DNA from: Mucilaginibacter_A sp050955045
GTDB lineage: Bacteria > Bacteroidota > Bacteroidia > Sphingobacteriales > Sphingobacteriaceae
Length of the DNA: 64,000 nucleotides
Assembly (NCBI GenBank): GCA_050955045.1
Contig: JBPBQV010000010.1
Coordinates: 1-64,000 of the forward strand
Direction: 5' to 3'
The notes under the pieces were generated by a model, which searched no databases, was not told the origin of the DNA, and was given only the letters and a program-made list of their open reading frames with translations. Made by a program: the position numbers and the translations under genes. Of this stretch, positions 52,253 to 60,909 are shown one piece after another; the first letter of the stretch is position 1, and the number at the start of each line of letters is the position of its first letter.

Positions 52253-52885
52253 ATGGCAGTTTACCGGTTTAAAGTGGTTTTTGAAGACTATGACGATGTT
52301 GTCAGAGAAATTGAAATTCAATCTAAACAAACGTTTGAAGATTTTCATCGTACCATACAACAATCCACGGGTTACAACGTCGAAACCTCTTCTTCTTTTT
52401 ATGTGAGCAATGATTACTGGATCAAAGGCGACGAAATTGCTTACTTACCTTCTGCTAAAAAAATTGATCGCGGCGTAGCTTTAATGGAAAACTCCAAGCT
52501 AAGCAACTTTATTGATGATCCACATCAAAAATTTTATTACACTTATAATTTTGATCGCCCGTATGATTTTCATATCGAGTTAACTAAAATTTTGCTTGAC
52601 GATACAACTGCTACTGTTTATCCAAGAATTGTACGTTCTGTTGGGGATGCGCCAAAACCTTTTGGAGCGGTTGCAGCGGTTCCTGTTGACGGAGTTGCAG
52701 ATGAAGATTTTGATTTTTTACACGAAGAAGGTTTAAATCCAGAAGATGCACATGACCTGACTGAGCTAGATGATGTGGATGATATTCCGGCTGTTGATGA
52801 CGAACCGGAAGATGAATTTGGTGACGAATTTACTGACAATGAGCAAGTTGAAGACGAAGAGCATGGCGCAAAAGAAGATTACTAA
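52253..52885 (+). CDS. PRiA4_ORF3-like protein with an acidic tail
   Basis: The 210-residue product has a compact N-terminal domain (about 1-140; YRFKVVFEDYDDVVREIEIQ, TFEDFHRTIQ, FYYTYNFDRPYDFHIELTKI) that resembles the plasmid pRiA4b ORF-3 / IS1096 TnpR-type family. A long acidic tail follows (DDVDDIPAVDDEPEDEFGDE). The family is named after mobile elements, but no transposase or end repeats are here. It lies between cca and miaA, so a role in RNA metabolism is possible. The function is unknown. It ends in an imperfect hairpin made with a type-A repeat. Confidence 0.75.
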   Translation: MAVYRFKVVFEDYDDVVREIEIQSKQTFEDFHRTIQQSTGYNVETSSSFYVSNDYWIKGDEIAYLPSAKKIDRGVALMENSKLSNFIDDPHQKFYYTYNFDRPYDFHIELTKILLDDTTATVYPRIVRSVGDAPKPFGAVAAVPVDGVADEDFDFLHEEGLNPEDAHDLTELDDVDDIPAVDDEPEDEFGDEFTDNEQVEDEEHGAKEDY

Positions 52886-52905
52886 ACATACTTCTTTTAC
52901 CATGC
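52861..52905. repeat. imperfect hairpin with a type-A repeat
   Basis: GCATGG..AAAAGAAG (52861-52877, the end of the gene) pairs with CTTCTTTT..CCATGC (52891-52905). The core repeat ATACTTCTTTTACCA is at 52888-52902. It spans the stop codon of the PRiA4_ORF3-like gene. Confidence 0.65.
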
Positions 52906-52927
52906 AAAATGTGATGATTGCTTAATT

Positions 52928-53842
52928 TTGGATTTAAATTCTAAAAAAATATTAATTGCAGTTTGTGGCCCTACGGCAGCTGGCAAAACAGCAATTGCAA
53001 TTGAACTGGCTAAATATTTTAATACAGAAATTATTTCTGCAGATTCCAGACAATTTTATCGGGAAACAGAAATCGGAACAGCAAAACCTTCTGCAACCGA
53101 ACTGACTTCTGTACAACATCACTTCATCAACTCACATTCAATCATAGAAAATTTTTCTGTTGCTGATTTTGAAAAAGCTGCGCTTAAACAACTGGAGCAG
53201 CTTTTTAAAAAGCACCAGATTGTACTGATGGTTGGCGGTTCTGGTTTGTATTTACAAGCTGTTTATCAGGGATTTGATAAAATGCCAGAAGCCAATCCGC
53301 AGGAAAGAGTCAAATGGAACCAGCTTTATCAGGAATTTGGGTTGGATTATTTACAGGAGCAATTGCAAATTTTAGACCCGGAATATTACAAACAGGTTGA
53401 TCTGCAAAACCCGCAGCGTATTATTCGTGCGCTGGAAGTATCTTCCGATACCGGAAAGCCTTTTTCTTCTCTCCTGACAAAAACTAAAAAAGAACGTGAT
53501 TTCAAAATAATTAAAATTGGCATCAACCCGGAAAGATCGGTTTTGTATGATAGAATAAACCAGCGCGTAGATGTAATGGTAGAAAATGGGCTGGTAAAAG
53601 AAGCACAGATATTACAACTGCAACAACATTTAAATGCTTTAAATACAGTTGGATACAAAGAACTTTTTGAAGCTTTTGATAAAAACTTACCGGTAAAAGA
53701 AGCAATAGAAAAGATTAAACAAAACACTCGTCGGTTTGCTAAACGGCAAGTTACTTGGTTTAATAAAGATACTGAAATTATGTGGTTCGATTCGCCTGAT
53801 GCAAAACCAATATTAGCTTATATTCTGACTTTGATTAACTGA
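52928..53842 (+). CDS. miaA: tRNA dimethylallyltransferase
   Basis: The 304-residue enzyme has the P-loop GPTAAGKT (about residues 14-21), the ISADSRQFYRETEIGTAKPS substrate region and the conserved QNPQRIIRALEVSSDTGKP. It transfers an isopentenyl-type group to A37 of UNN-decoding tRNAs. The start is a TTG at 52928, since no ATG fits before the P-loop. It lies 42 nt after the PRiA4_ORF3-like gene and ends 1 nt from a convergent glycosyltransferase. Confidence 0.95.
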   Translation: MDLNSKKILIAVCGPTAAGKTAIAIELAKYFNTEIISADSRQFYRETEIGTAKPSATELTSVQHHFINSHSIIENFSVADFEKAALKQLEQLFKKHQIVLMVGGSGLYLQAVYQGFDKMPEANPQERVKWNQLYQEFGLDYLQEQLQILDPEYYKQVDLQNPQRIIRALEVSSDTGKPFSSLLTKTKKERDFKIIKIGINPERSVLYDRINQRVDVMVENGLVKEAQILQLQQHLNALNTVGYKELFEAFDKNLPVKEAIEKIKQNTRRFAKRQVTWFNKDTEIMWFDSPDAKPILAYILTLIN

Positions 53843-53843
53843 T

Positions 53844-54845
53844 TTATCTATTTTCTAATTCTTTGTAAAGAGAATCATATTGTGCAATCACTTTTTCTTT
53901 TGAAAAACGTTTTATATTTTCAAATCCTTTTTTAACCAATTCATTTCGCAAATTTTCATTATTAATCAACGCTAAAATTCCATTTTGGATAGCAGTAACA
54001 TCAAGTGGATCTATTTGTAAAGCTGCATCACCTGCAACTTCCGGCATGGAGGAACAATTGGAAGTAATTACAGGTAAACCACAAGCTTGCGCTTCAATAA
54101 TTGGCATCCCGAAGCCTTCTATGGTAGAAACAAAAGTTAACAAACTCGCTTTTGCATATTCCTGATACAAGTCGGCTTTGCTTAAATCTAACTTATTTAC
54201 ATAGTTAATTTTAAACTTTTGCAAGTTTGCTTTTTGCAATTCATCCAACTTTCCGATAACAGTGAAAGTACATGGAATATTGGAAAGTGCTTCTGTTAAA
54301 CGATCAATATTTTTATTAAAAGCAGTTCCAACTTGTAATATGTTTGGTTGAATCGGATTAAACTTTTGATCAGCTACTGGCCGGTATATTTCTGAAACAA
54401 AATTTGGTATTATAGTTATTTTCTGCAGATCAACTTTTGTATAGTTTAATAAATCTTTTTTAGTTGCTTCCGATACAACTGTAATACGATGTGCAAACCT
54501 AACTGGTAAGATTATCCAAAGCCATTTTAAGATACTTCTTTTAACACCTTTATTTTGGTGCATAAATGCCAGATCATGTATTGTTAAAATTCTAAGATTA
54601 AACCAGGCACCCAAAATTGCATAGTGCACGTCACCTGTTACATGCACAATTTTATCCTGTAAACGAAGTATCGAAAAGATGTTAATAATTCGATTTATAA
54701 TAGAACTACTAAATCTGGGAAGGATGTATTTGTTGATATTGAACTTTGATTGTAAGGATAGTTGTATTTGATCAAAAATAAACTCAATACTAAACACGTG
54801 CGGGAATTGCTTACGGTAAATTAGAATGATCTTTCTTTTTTTCAC
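53844..54845 (-). CDS. glycosyltransferase family 4 protein
   Basis: The 333-residue GT-B enzyme has LQVGTAFNKNIDRLTEAL and VSTIEGFGMPIIEAQACGLP with the E-x7-E retaining motif, then SSMPEVAGDAALQIDP. It probably adds a sugar in the exopolysaccharide pathway, as it follows the initiating transferase gene, 53 nt downstream with a type-A repeat between them. It is convergent with miaA with one base between the stops. The sugar is not known. Confidence 0.88.
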   Translation of the reverse strand: MKKRKIILIYRKQFPHVFSIEFIFDQIQLSLQSKFNINKYILPRFSSSIINRIINIFSILRLQDKIVHVTGDVHYAILGAWFNLRILTIHDLAFMHQNKGVKRSILKWLWIILPVRFAHRITVVSEATKKDLLNYTKVDLQKITIIPNFVSEIYRPVADQKFNPIQPNILQVGTAFNKNIDRLTEALSNIPCTFTVIGKLDELQKANLQKFKINYVNKLDLSKADLYQEYAKASLLTFVSTIEGFGMPIIEAQACGLPVITSNCSSMPEVAGDAALQIDPLDVTAIQNGILALINNENLRNELVKKGFENIKRFSKEKVIAQYDSLYKELENR

Positions 54846-54861
54846 CTTAACATTTTTGGGG

Positions 54862-54876
54862 CAATAAAAGAAGCAT
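54862..54876 (+). repeat. dispersed repeat, type A
   Basis: CAATAAAAGAAGCAT lies between two minus-strand glycan genes and has no partner nearby. Confidence 0.8.
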
Positions 54877-54898
54877 CGAAGATAAATTATGCACTAAT

Positions 54899-56296
54899 CT
54901 AGATTGCATTTTCCTGACCTTTTATAATGTTCCAGATAGTAAGAAATATAATCTTAACATCTAATTGTAAGCTCCAATTTTCAATATACCAAATGTCATG
55001 GTTAATTCGATTTTGAGTTCGAATATTATTTTGTTCTATATCTGCTACATCACCGCGTAAACCGTGTACTTGTGCCCAACCTGTAATTCCTGGCTTTACA
55101 AAATGTCTGATCTTAATTTCCTCTACAATACTACTGTAAGCATCATTAAAAGCAATAGCATGTGGACGAGGCCCAACTATGGACATTTCTCCTCTCAGCA
55201 CATTTATAAATTGCGGTAATTCATCTATACTTGTTTTCCGCATAAAAGCTCCAAATTTTGTAACCCGTTTATCACCTACACCTAATGGCTGATAACAGTC
55301 ACTTACATGTTTATCTACCATAATCATTGTACGAAATTTAAAGCATTTAAAAACCATATTTTTTCGGCCAATCCGATCTTGTATAAATAATATAGGCCCG
55401 GGAGATGTTAGTTTTTGTATCAAGATGATAATTGGAAACAACCAGCAAAGTACAAATACAATTACAAGAATAGAAAAAGTAATATCGAAAACTCTTTTCT
55501 TAAACATGTGCTTCACCTCGTCCAACGGCAGTTGACGAGGCGTAAATACTTGAATATTATTTAAATAGGATGCAGTGTATTCGTAAGGAAAAGAATTGAT
55601 AATATCCGGAACTAATTTAATTCTTAGATGCTGATTTTCTGCTTCTTTTATCAAGTTTCCTAACTGTAAAATATAAGAAGGTTTTATGCAAACATATACT
55701 TCTTCAATTCCTTTCTGTGCTGCCCGAGATAAACTTTGAACCATCAAAGGTGATACTCTGCCATCAGAAGTTACATAATCAGTATTGGCTTCCTCTAAAA
55801 ATCCGTTAAAATCAAAATTATTATGCGTTTTAAAATATTGTGCTAACCGTTGTCCTGTTTCATTATTTCCTATAACGGCCACTGGTTTTCTTATCCTAAA
55901 GTTTCGCTTTAAAATTATTTCTACTCCTGTACCTAAAAACCGACTAATGATAAATATTATCCACAGTAAAGCAAAGTAAACAAGCAGCAGCTTTTTAGAG
56001 AAATCAGTATCATTAGAAAAAGAAATATAGAAAACAAACAGTAAATTATATAAAACTAAACTTTTCCAGGTAGCACGATAAATAAAATCAGAGCGTTGAA
56101 TCGTTTCTTCTGCATACATTCCAAAAACTGTTGTACATAAAAGCCAAATGATATTACAGATAACAATGTAATGCTGAAAGTGACTGATATAAGTTTCTTC
56201 AGCTAAATAAAAAGATGCCCAAAAGCAGGCATTAATCAGGATAATATCGGTTATAGCAAGTATGAAACGTAGAAAATATAAGTACCGGGTTTGCAT
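54899..56296 (-). CDS. undecaprenyl-phosphate sugar phosphotransferase (WcaJ-like)
   Basis: The 465-residue protein has four N-terminal transmembrane segments, a CoA-binding-like Rossmann part (VAVIGNNETGQRLAQYF, about 139-155), a fifth membrane segment (ILVIVFVLCWLFPIIILIQ), and the bacterial sugar transferase domain (SPGPILFIQDRIGRKN, KCFKFRTM, TSIDELPQFINVLRGEMS, GPRP). It starts polysaccharide synthesis by moving a sugar-1-phosphate, often glucose or galactose, to the C55 carrier made by the UppS pathway. A TAnnTTTG element lies 19 nt upstream. Confidence 0.93.
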   Translation of the reverse strand: MQTRYLYFLRFILAITDIILINACFWASFYLAEETYISHFQHYIVICNIIWLLCTTVFGMYAEETIQRSDFIYRATWKSLVLYNLLFVFYISFSNDTDFSKKLLLVYFALLWIIFIISRFLGTGVEIILKRNFRIRKPVAVIGNNETGQRLAQYFKTHNNFDFNGFLEEANTDYVTSDGRVSPLMVQSLSRAAQKGIEEVYVCIKPSYILQLGNLIKEAENQHLRIKLVPDIINSFPYEYTASYLNNIQVFTPRQLPLDEVKHMFKKRVFDITFSILVIVFVLCWLFPIIILIQKLTSPGPILFIQDRIGRKNMVFKCFKFRTMIMVDKHVSDCYQPLGVGDKRVTKFGAFMRKTSIDELPQFINVLRGEMSIVGPRPHAIAFNDAYSSIVEEIKIRHFVKPGITGWAQVHGLRGDVADIEQNNIRTQNRINHDIWYIENWSLQLDVKIIFLTIWNIIKGQENAI

Positions 56297-56657
56297 AGAA
56301 ATATTTAACAGTCAACAAAGTTAATAGGTTTTTGCAAAGCACATCCTCATTCGCAGTAATAGTTAAATAAATTATCAGATATAGCAGTACTCAAATAATA
56401 ATAAGTAATCATTTTAAAGCCTGCTTAAATGCTGTCCAAAATTTTTTAATATTTCTTTTATTAATTGAGTTTTTAAAACTTTTAGTGTTTTTCTAATAAA
56501 AGGAAGTAACTACAAAAACAAATTTTATCAGCATAAAAAGAGTACTAAAGTTAGTTTTCATAGTAAATATAGCAGTTTATATTTCCTTGTAGATTTTGCA
56601 CTATATAACTTCAATACATCAAATCGCGTATAACCGAAACAGAAATTATATGAGAAA
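56297..56657. other. AT-rich divergent intergenic region
   Basis: The 361 nt between the initiating transferase and the acyltransferase carry a candidate promoter for the former. A loose variant of the dispersed repeat (AATAAAAGGAAGTAAC, about 56495-56510) is present, and nothing else is recognisable. Confidence 0.5.
56316..56323 (-). promoter_or_regulatory. candidate -7 promoter element of the initiating transferase gene
   Basis: The minus strand reads TAACTTTG, matching TAnnTTTG, 19 nt before the ATG. Confidence 0.5.
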
Positions 56658-57797
56658 ATGATGAAAGCACAGTTAAATATTTTTAGCCCAGTTGCTGAGT
56701 TGGATCAACCCCACGAAAGCAAATTTATAGCGTTAAGTATAAACAAAACCCTTCCCATATCTACTCATTACAGTTTTATTGATTCTATTAGAATGGTATC
56801 TATGATGGGGATAGTTTGGGCACATATTTCTCTGTTCTCTTTTAAGAAATTAGATTATAATGCTTTTGATAATATCTCCATTTATCTTCCATTTATGCAA
56901 ATTTGGAAATTTGGAGTGATCAACTTTTTCATGATATCCGGATTTCTATTAAAAGAAAAACTAGATCTGAATCATCCATTTTTATATTTTAAACATCGTA
57001 TTAAAAATATTTTAAAGCCCTATCTTATTGCTTTTATACTTTGCGGTATTCTAACTATTTTACAGTTATGGAAACATCAATTGCTATACAATTCAAATCC
57101 AAGTTCGGTATTAGAAAAATTAGTATTCCAAACTCCTTTTTGGTATATTCCTAATTACTTAATTTGCCTATTTATCATAATTATAACGAGTAAATTTATA
57201 AACAGTTTTTATTATGGATTAGTTCTATTGGCTATAACGTTGTACTATTCTATCCTATCTGTGTATTTAAAAAATAGTTATATACCACACAGCGAAGTCC
57301 TACTAGGATATGTTTTCTTTCTATGGTTAGGTTATACTTTTAACAGTAAGAACCTGCTTAACTTTTTTTTAAAAATAAAATGGCCTATACTTATAATATT
57401 AATACTTGCAACATTTGCGTTATCCTCTTATGAATCATATATTTTATATATAAATAGCTATAAAAGTTATTTTAGTATTTTAAGAATAAGCAATGTTTTG
57501 TATTCAATAGTTGCATTTATCATTCTTGCAAAGCTATTTAGTCAAACTAATTTAGGAGATAAATTTGCTGGCCTTCAAAAAAACACTTATGGAATATATT
57601 TATATCACTACTTTTTTGTATCTTTTATAATACCACAAATTGGATTTTTTATAGAGAGAAAGTTTCAATTTCAAATATTTACTTACCACATTAAATATTT
57701 TATTTTAAGCTACTTAATTGTGTTTGTTATTAGTTATATTTTAACAAATTATTTTATAAAAGCCCTCAAATTTATACATTTTGGCTTTTTAAAATAA
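56658..57797 (+). CDS. acyltransferase family 3 membrane protein
   Basis: The 379-residue product has about ten membrane segments. SIRMVSMMGIVWAHISLF carries the conserved His of the acyltransferase-3 family in the first segment, and FGVINFFMISGFLLKEK resembles the second motif. Such proteins add acetyl or other acyl groups to polysaccharides. It is the only plus-strand gene of the locus and very AT-rich. Its stop abuts the stop of the convergent GDSL gene with no bases between them. Confidence 0.85.
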   Translation: MMKAQLNIFSPVAELDQPHESKFIALSINKTLPISTHYSFIDSIRMVSMMGIVWAHISLFSFKKLDYNAFDNISIYLPFMQIWKFGVINFFMISGFLLKEKLDLNHPFLYFKHRIKNILKPYLIAFILCGILTILQLWKHQLLYNSNPSSVLEKLVFQTPFWYIPNYLICLFIIIITSKFINSFYYGLVLLAITLYYSILSVYLKNSYIPHSEVLLGYVFFLWLGYTFNSKNLLNFFLKIKWPILIILILATFALSSYESYILYINSYKSYFSILRISNVLYSIVAFIILAKLFSQTNLGDKFAGLQKNTYGIYLYHYFFVSFIIPQIGFFIERKFQFQIFTYHIKYFILSYLIVFVISYILTNYFIKALKFIHFGFLK

Positions 57798-58565
57798 TCA
57801 ATAGTTTAATACGCTTTTTAATATTTTATGATTAACTATTTCTTTAAATATAATTGCATGACCCTTATCATTTACATGGCTTCCATCTCCGTAACTGTAT
57901 AAAGGATTTATATTATAAGAATTATCACCTAAAAGATTTAATATATTTAAAGAATTATCAGTATAAGTATTTATTATAATATTATTTAGATTATACAGCC
58001 TTAATTTTGTTGTTAAATCTGAAAAGTTTCTGGGCTGTGTTCCGGAAATTATATAAGTAATATTTTGAGTTTCTAACAAAGAAATTATTTTTTGTAAGTT
58101 GTTGGTAAATTCTAAATCGGTATAATTATTAGCGATATCGTTTGTAGGCATTGATATTATAACAAGATTTGGTTTGTAGCTTAAAGCCTTTGTTACATTT
58201 CTATTGGTGTCCGGCATTGGCCTGTTAGCAGGAGGTATTGAATATGATGGAAGAGCATTATAGGTAGTGAATCCTCCTTTAGCTAAATTTACTACTTTTA
58301 TTTTCCTTTTATCAGCAATAAACTTATTTTGTAATTTGTAAGCCCATGCCGAATCTAACACAGTTGCTCCTGTTCCGGCCGCTGTAGATGACCCAATAAT
58401 TACTACTGTTTTTGCTGATGTATCAGTTATTGTATTGTTAGTGACTAATACTATTTTGTTGCTGGCGGTATTGGGTGAAACAAGATTATTTTTATTACAA
58501 CTTATTAAAAATGTACTAACTATTAGAGTTATTAATTTAAAGTATAAAGTAAAATGTATATTCAT
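57798..58565 (-). CDS. SGNH/GDSL hydrolase, lipoprotein
   Basis: The 255-residue product has a lipoprotein signal (LITLIVSTFLISCNKN, lipobox Cys 23). The SGNH blocks are VVIIGSSTAAGTGA (block I with Ser), the Gly region AKGGF (block II), SMPTNDIANN (block III with Asn) and YGDGSHVNDKGH (block V with Asp and His). The catalytic Ser, Asp and His are all present. It is anchored at the envelope and may deacylate the polysaccharide made by the neighbouring genes, opposite in effect to the acyltransferase next to it. This pairing is inferred. Confidence 0.85.
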   Translation of the reverse strand: MNIHFTLYFKLITLIVSTFLISCNKNNLVSPNTASNKIVLVTNNTITDTSAKTVVIIGSSTAAGTGATVLDSAWAYKLQNKFIADKRKIKVVNLAKGGFTTYNALPSYSIPPANRPMPDTNRNVTKALSYKPNLVIISMPTNDIANNYTDLEFTNNLQKIISLLETQNITYIISGTQPRNFSDLTTKLRLYNLNNIIINTYTDNSLNILNLLGDNSYNINPLYSYGDGSHVNDKGHAIIFKEIVNHKILKSVLNY

Positions 58566-59111
58566 CTAACAACTCTTATTTAGTTGGTTAATATAAAAAT
58601 AAAATTTCATAAATAGTTAAAACCTGTATAAAATTCTGGTCAGGAAAATCACAACGCTTTTTCAGGCTTACTGACTATAGCTTTATAATCAATGCTTTTA
58701 GAAACTACTACTTAAATTATTATTAAAGAAACCTGATGCTCCTATTATGTTATAAATTTTGATCTTATAATCGATACAATCAGAAAAAAGTATAATACAT
58801 TTCAGGATTTTAGGTTGATAAAAGAAGTATCGAAAAAATCTTAAACAAAACTAAACAGACTTTTGAAAAACATAAACCAATACAGATTTGGATAGTAAAA
58901 AAAGTATAAAACTTGAACATAATTTAAAGCTTGTTTTTCCTCTATTAAAAGCTTTCACTGATTTAATCTGTTGAAAATATATTTACACCTGTACGCATTA
59001 TCCTTATCTTTTGTGATTTATACAGCGGATTGCTATTGCTAACCGCTATAATACTTAAATATTTGATTACCGGCTTACCAATATTTTGATACTAAAATTT
59101 TCAATCAAAAT
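58566..59111. other. 546-nt non-coding gap in the polysaccharide locus
   Basis: No gene is seen in any frame. It holds a type-A repeat (58816-58830) and a short GC-rich hairpin (AGCGG/CCGCT, 59024-59047) without a T-run. It may be the remains of a lost gene or hold a small RNA. I cannot decide. Confidence 0.4.
58816..58830 (+). repeat. dispersed repeat, type A
   Basis: TGATAAAAGAAGTAT matches the consensus exactly. It is far from any gene end (more than 230 nt on both sides) and has no inverted partner. Confidence 0.85.
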
Positions 59112-60020
59112 TTACCAATAAGATTTGTGCATTGAAATTCTTTTTATAAAAGTAATGGGTATAATTTTATAATACTTCCCAACTTTATAACCCAACCATT
59201 TAGCAAAAATTGATGTTACAGATTTAATTATACTTCGGGGCGAATTTTTAAGCACAAAAAGTAATTCTGATTTTACAAATTTTAATCCTTCTCCTGTTGG
59301 TTTTCCATACTCTTTTATGATCCAGGTATTTTGTTCATGAAATACCCTAGTGTCAAAATATCTTTTAAACTCTTCAATCAAACTATAACTATGAGAATGA
59401 TAAACACTGGCAGTAGCTACATATGCCTTTTTATAACCTGCTTTAAGCATCTTAGCTGCTACTATTGCATCCTCTCCCATTATTGAATCTAATGGAAATC
59501 CACCGACATTTTTTAATGCACTTAATTTATAAGCTGAAAAAGAGTTGGAACAGAAGAAAACTTTAAAACCTAAAGTTTTTTGATCACCGATTACTAATGT
59601 ATTTGATGCAGGTGGATAATTATAAGTTCTGGCATGTATCTCAAGCGGTTTTGCTTTTTTATGTGGCAATTGACGGCCATAAGCTATGCCTAGGTTTTCA
59701 TTATCAAATACACTAATTAAATTTTTAATACTACAATTAGAGGATAGGATTGCATCTTGTGTCAGAAAGACACATATATCTGTATCAAAAGCAAGATTTA
59801 CAAGTTGCTGACGGGTTTTGCCATGATTAAATTCTTGTTTAGAAATGTGATGTACTTCAAAACCAAATTTTTTGGCTAATGCTACAGTATCATCTGAAGA
59901 ACCAGAATCAACAATGATTTTTTTTTGTGGTTGAATATCCTGAAATTTAATCGACTCCAAGACTTCTATCCAATGCTTTCCTGCATTATATGTTGGAATA
60001 CACAGTGCTATAGTTGTCAT
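59112..60020 (-). CDS. glycosyltransferase family 2 protein (rhamnosyltransferase-like)
   Basis: The 302-residue GT-A enzyme has ALCIPTYNAGKHWIEVLESI, IIVDSGSSDDTVALAKKF and FLTQDAILSS (the D-x-D-like TQDA of rhamnosyltransferases), then GGFPLDSIMGEDAIVAAKML. It probably adds rhamnose or a similar sugar in building the repeat unit. It is first in position but last in transcription of a run of four minus-strand genes with gaps of 2-15 nt. Confidence 0.88.
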   Translation of the reverse strand: MTTIALCIPTYNAGKHWIEVLESIKFQDIQPQKKIIVDSGSSDDTVALAKKFGFEVHHISKQEFNHGKTRQQLVNLAFDTDICVFLTQDAILSSNCSIKNLISVFDNENLGIAYGRQLPHKKAKPLEIHARTYNYPPASNTLVIGDQKTLGFKVFFCSNSFSAYKLSALKNVGGFPLDSIMGEDAIVAAKMLKAGYKKAYVATASVYHSHSYSLIEEFKRYFDTRVFHEQNTWIIKEYGKPTGEGLKFVKSELLFVLKNSPRSIIKSVTSIFAKWLGYKVGKYYKIIPITFIKRISMHKSYW

Positions 60021-60035
60021 AAAATAATTAAACTT

Positions 60036-60896
60036 TTAATTTAAAATTGAACTAAGCTTGTATAGCACTGCATTAGTATTAACTCCGTCAAATACCGAAT
60101 AATAGTTATTTGCTTTCATAAAAGCCGTCATAAAAGTAGCTTTAAAATGTTTTGTATTTTTATAAATTACAAAATGAGGCTTATTACAAAAAGAGGCTAA
60201 ATGATATGGTAAACTTTCAGCACTAATAATAAGATCTTTTTTTTCAATTATGTTAATTAGCTCTTTAAAATTTGAATAATAGATAGTATCAGGATCAGGG
60301 TTTTTATCAGCTGCATTTACTAAAAACCTTGCAATACTTATGTCAATATTTTTAAAAGTTGAAACTATCTCCATTAATAAATGCTGATTGATCTCTTTTT
60401 CTTTAACACGGCTTTCCGGGAAAATAACTACTTTTTGTGGCTTTGTACACAATGATAGTTTGCAATCAAAATTATTATCATTTAATGAAAAATACCTGCT
60501 AAACAAAGCATATTTTGCATCATAAATATTTTCATTATCATCTGGCCAAACTAATTTTCTATTCAGAAAAAACAATCTTCTACTCCTAAAATCTAAAAGA
60601 TAAGTATTGCTTGAATCCAATAAAAAACTTTTTTTTATATCAGACAGCAGTCTTTTAATATTTTTTCCATCTCTTACTTTATGCAATTCAAAATAAGCCG
60701 GCTGATTATTAAAATCTAAATTTGCTACAATATCGAATATGTCATCTCCATCAATTGCTTCATATATGTCTTTTAAATATTTAGATAAATATATTGGGAC
60801 TTTTATTGTTGCATATCTTTTTAAAACTGCAGCACTGATAATGAAGTCCCCAAAAGATCTTATTGGAAGATAAATAACTTGTTTTTCAAACTGCAT
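60036..60896 (-). CDS. glycosyltransferase family 9-like protein
   Basis: The 286-residue product begins VIYLPIRSFGDFIISAAVLK, which resembles the start of heptosyltransferases. A late segment, LIISAESLPYHLASFCNKPH, corresponds to the GT9 'D/ES..H.A' motif, with Glu and His where the nucleotide-sugar is bound. Overall it is divergent and shorter than usual (about 330-350), so it may be an inactive or altered member. It lies between two glycosyltransferase genes in the same transcript. Confidence 0.65.
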   Translation of the reverse strand: MQFEKQVIYLPIRSFGDFIISAAVLKRYATIKVPIYLSKYLKDIYEAIDGDDIFDIVANLDFNNQPAYFELHKVRDGKNIKRLLSDIKKSFLLDSSNTYLLDFRSRRLFFLNRKLVWPDDNENIYDAKYALFSRYFSLNDNNFDCKLSLCTKPQKVVIFPESRVKEKEINQHLLMEIVSTFKNIDISIARFLVNAADKNPDPDTIYYSNFKELINIIEKKDLIISAESLPYHLASFCNKPHFVIYKNTKHFKATFMTAFMKANNYYSVFDGVNTNAVLYKLSSILN

Positions 60897-60909
60897 TTAT
60901 ATATCAAAA

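Noticed and set aside
52253..52885. An IS1096-type mobile element
   Set aside because: The family name of this protein refers to a transposon passenger gene, but there is no transposase, terminal inverted repeat or target duplication around it.
52923..52930. TAATTTTG as a promoter for miaA, and the same word at 34533-34540 for tamB
   Set aside because: The TTG within each word is the most likely start codon, so transcription starting downstream of it could not express these proteins in full. I did not list them as promoters.
53593..53706. Near copies of the dispersed word in miaA (GGTAAAAGAAGCA twice)
   Set aside because: Both are in the frame GTA AAA GAA GCA (Val-Lys-Glu-Ala), a common helix peptide, and lack the full core, so codon use explains them. 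The same holds for the near copies at 27165, 31292, 35467 and 49591.
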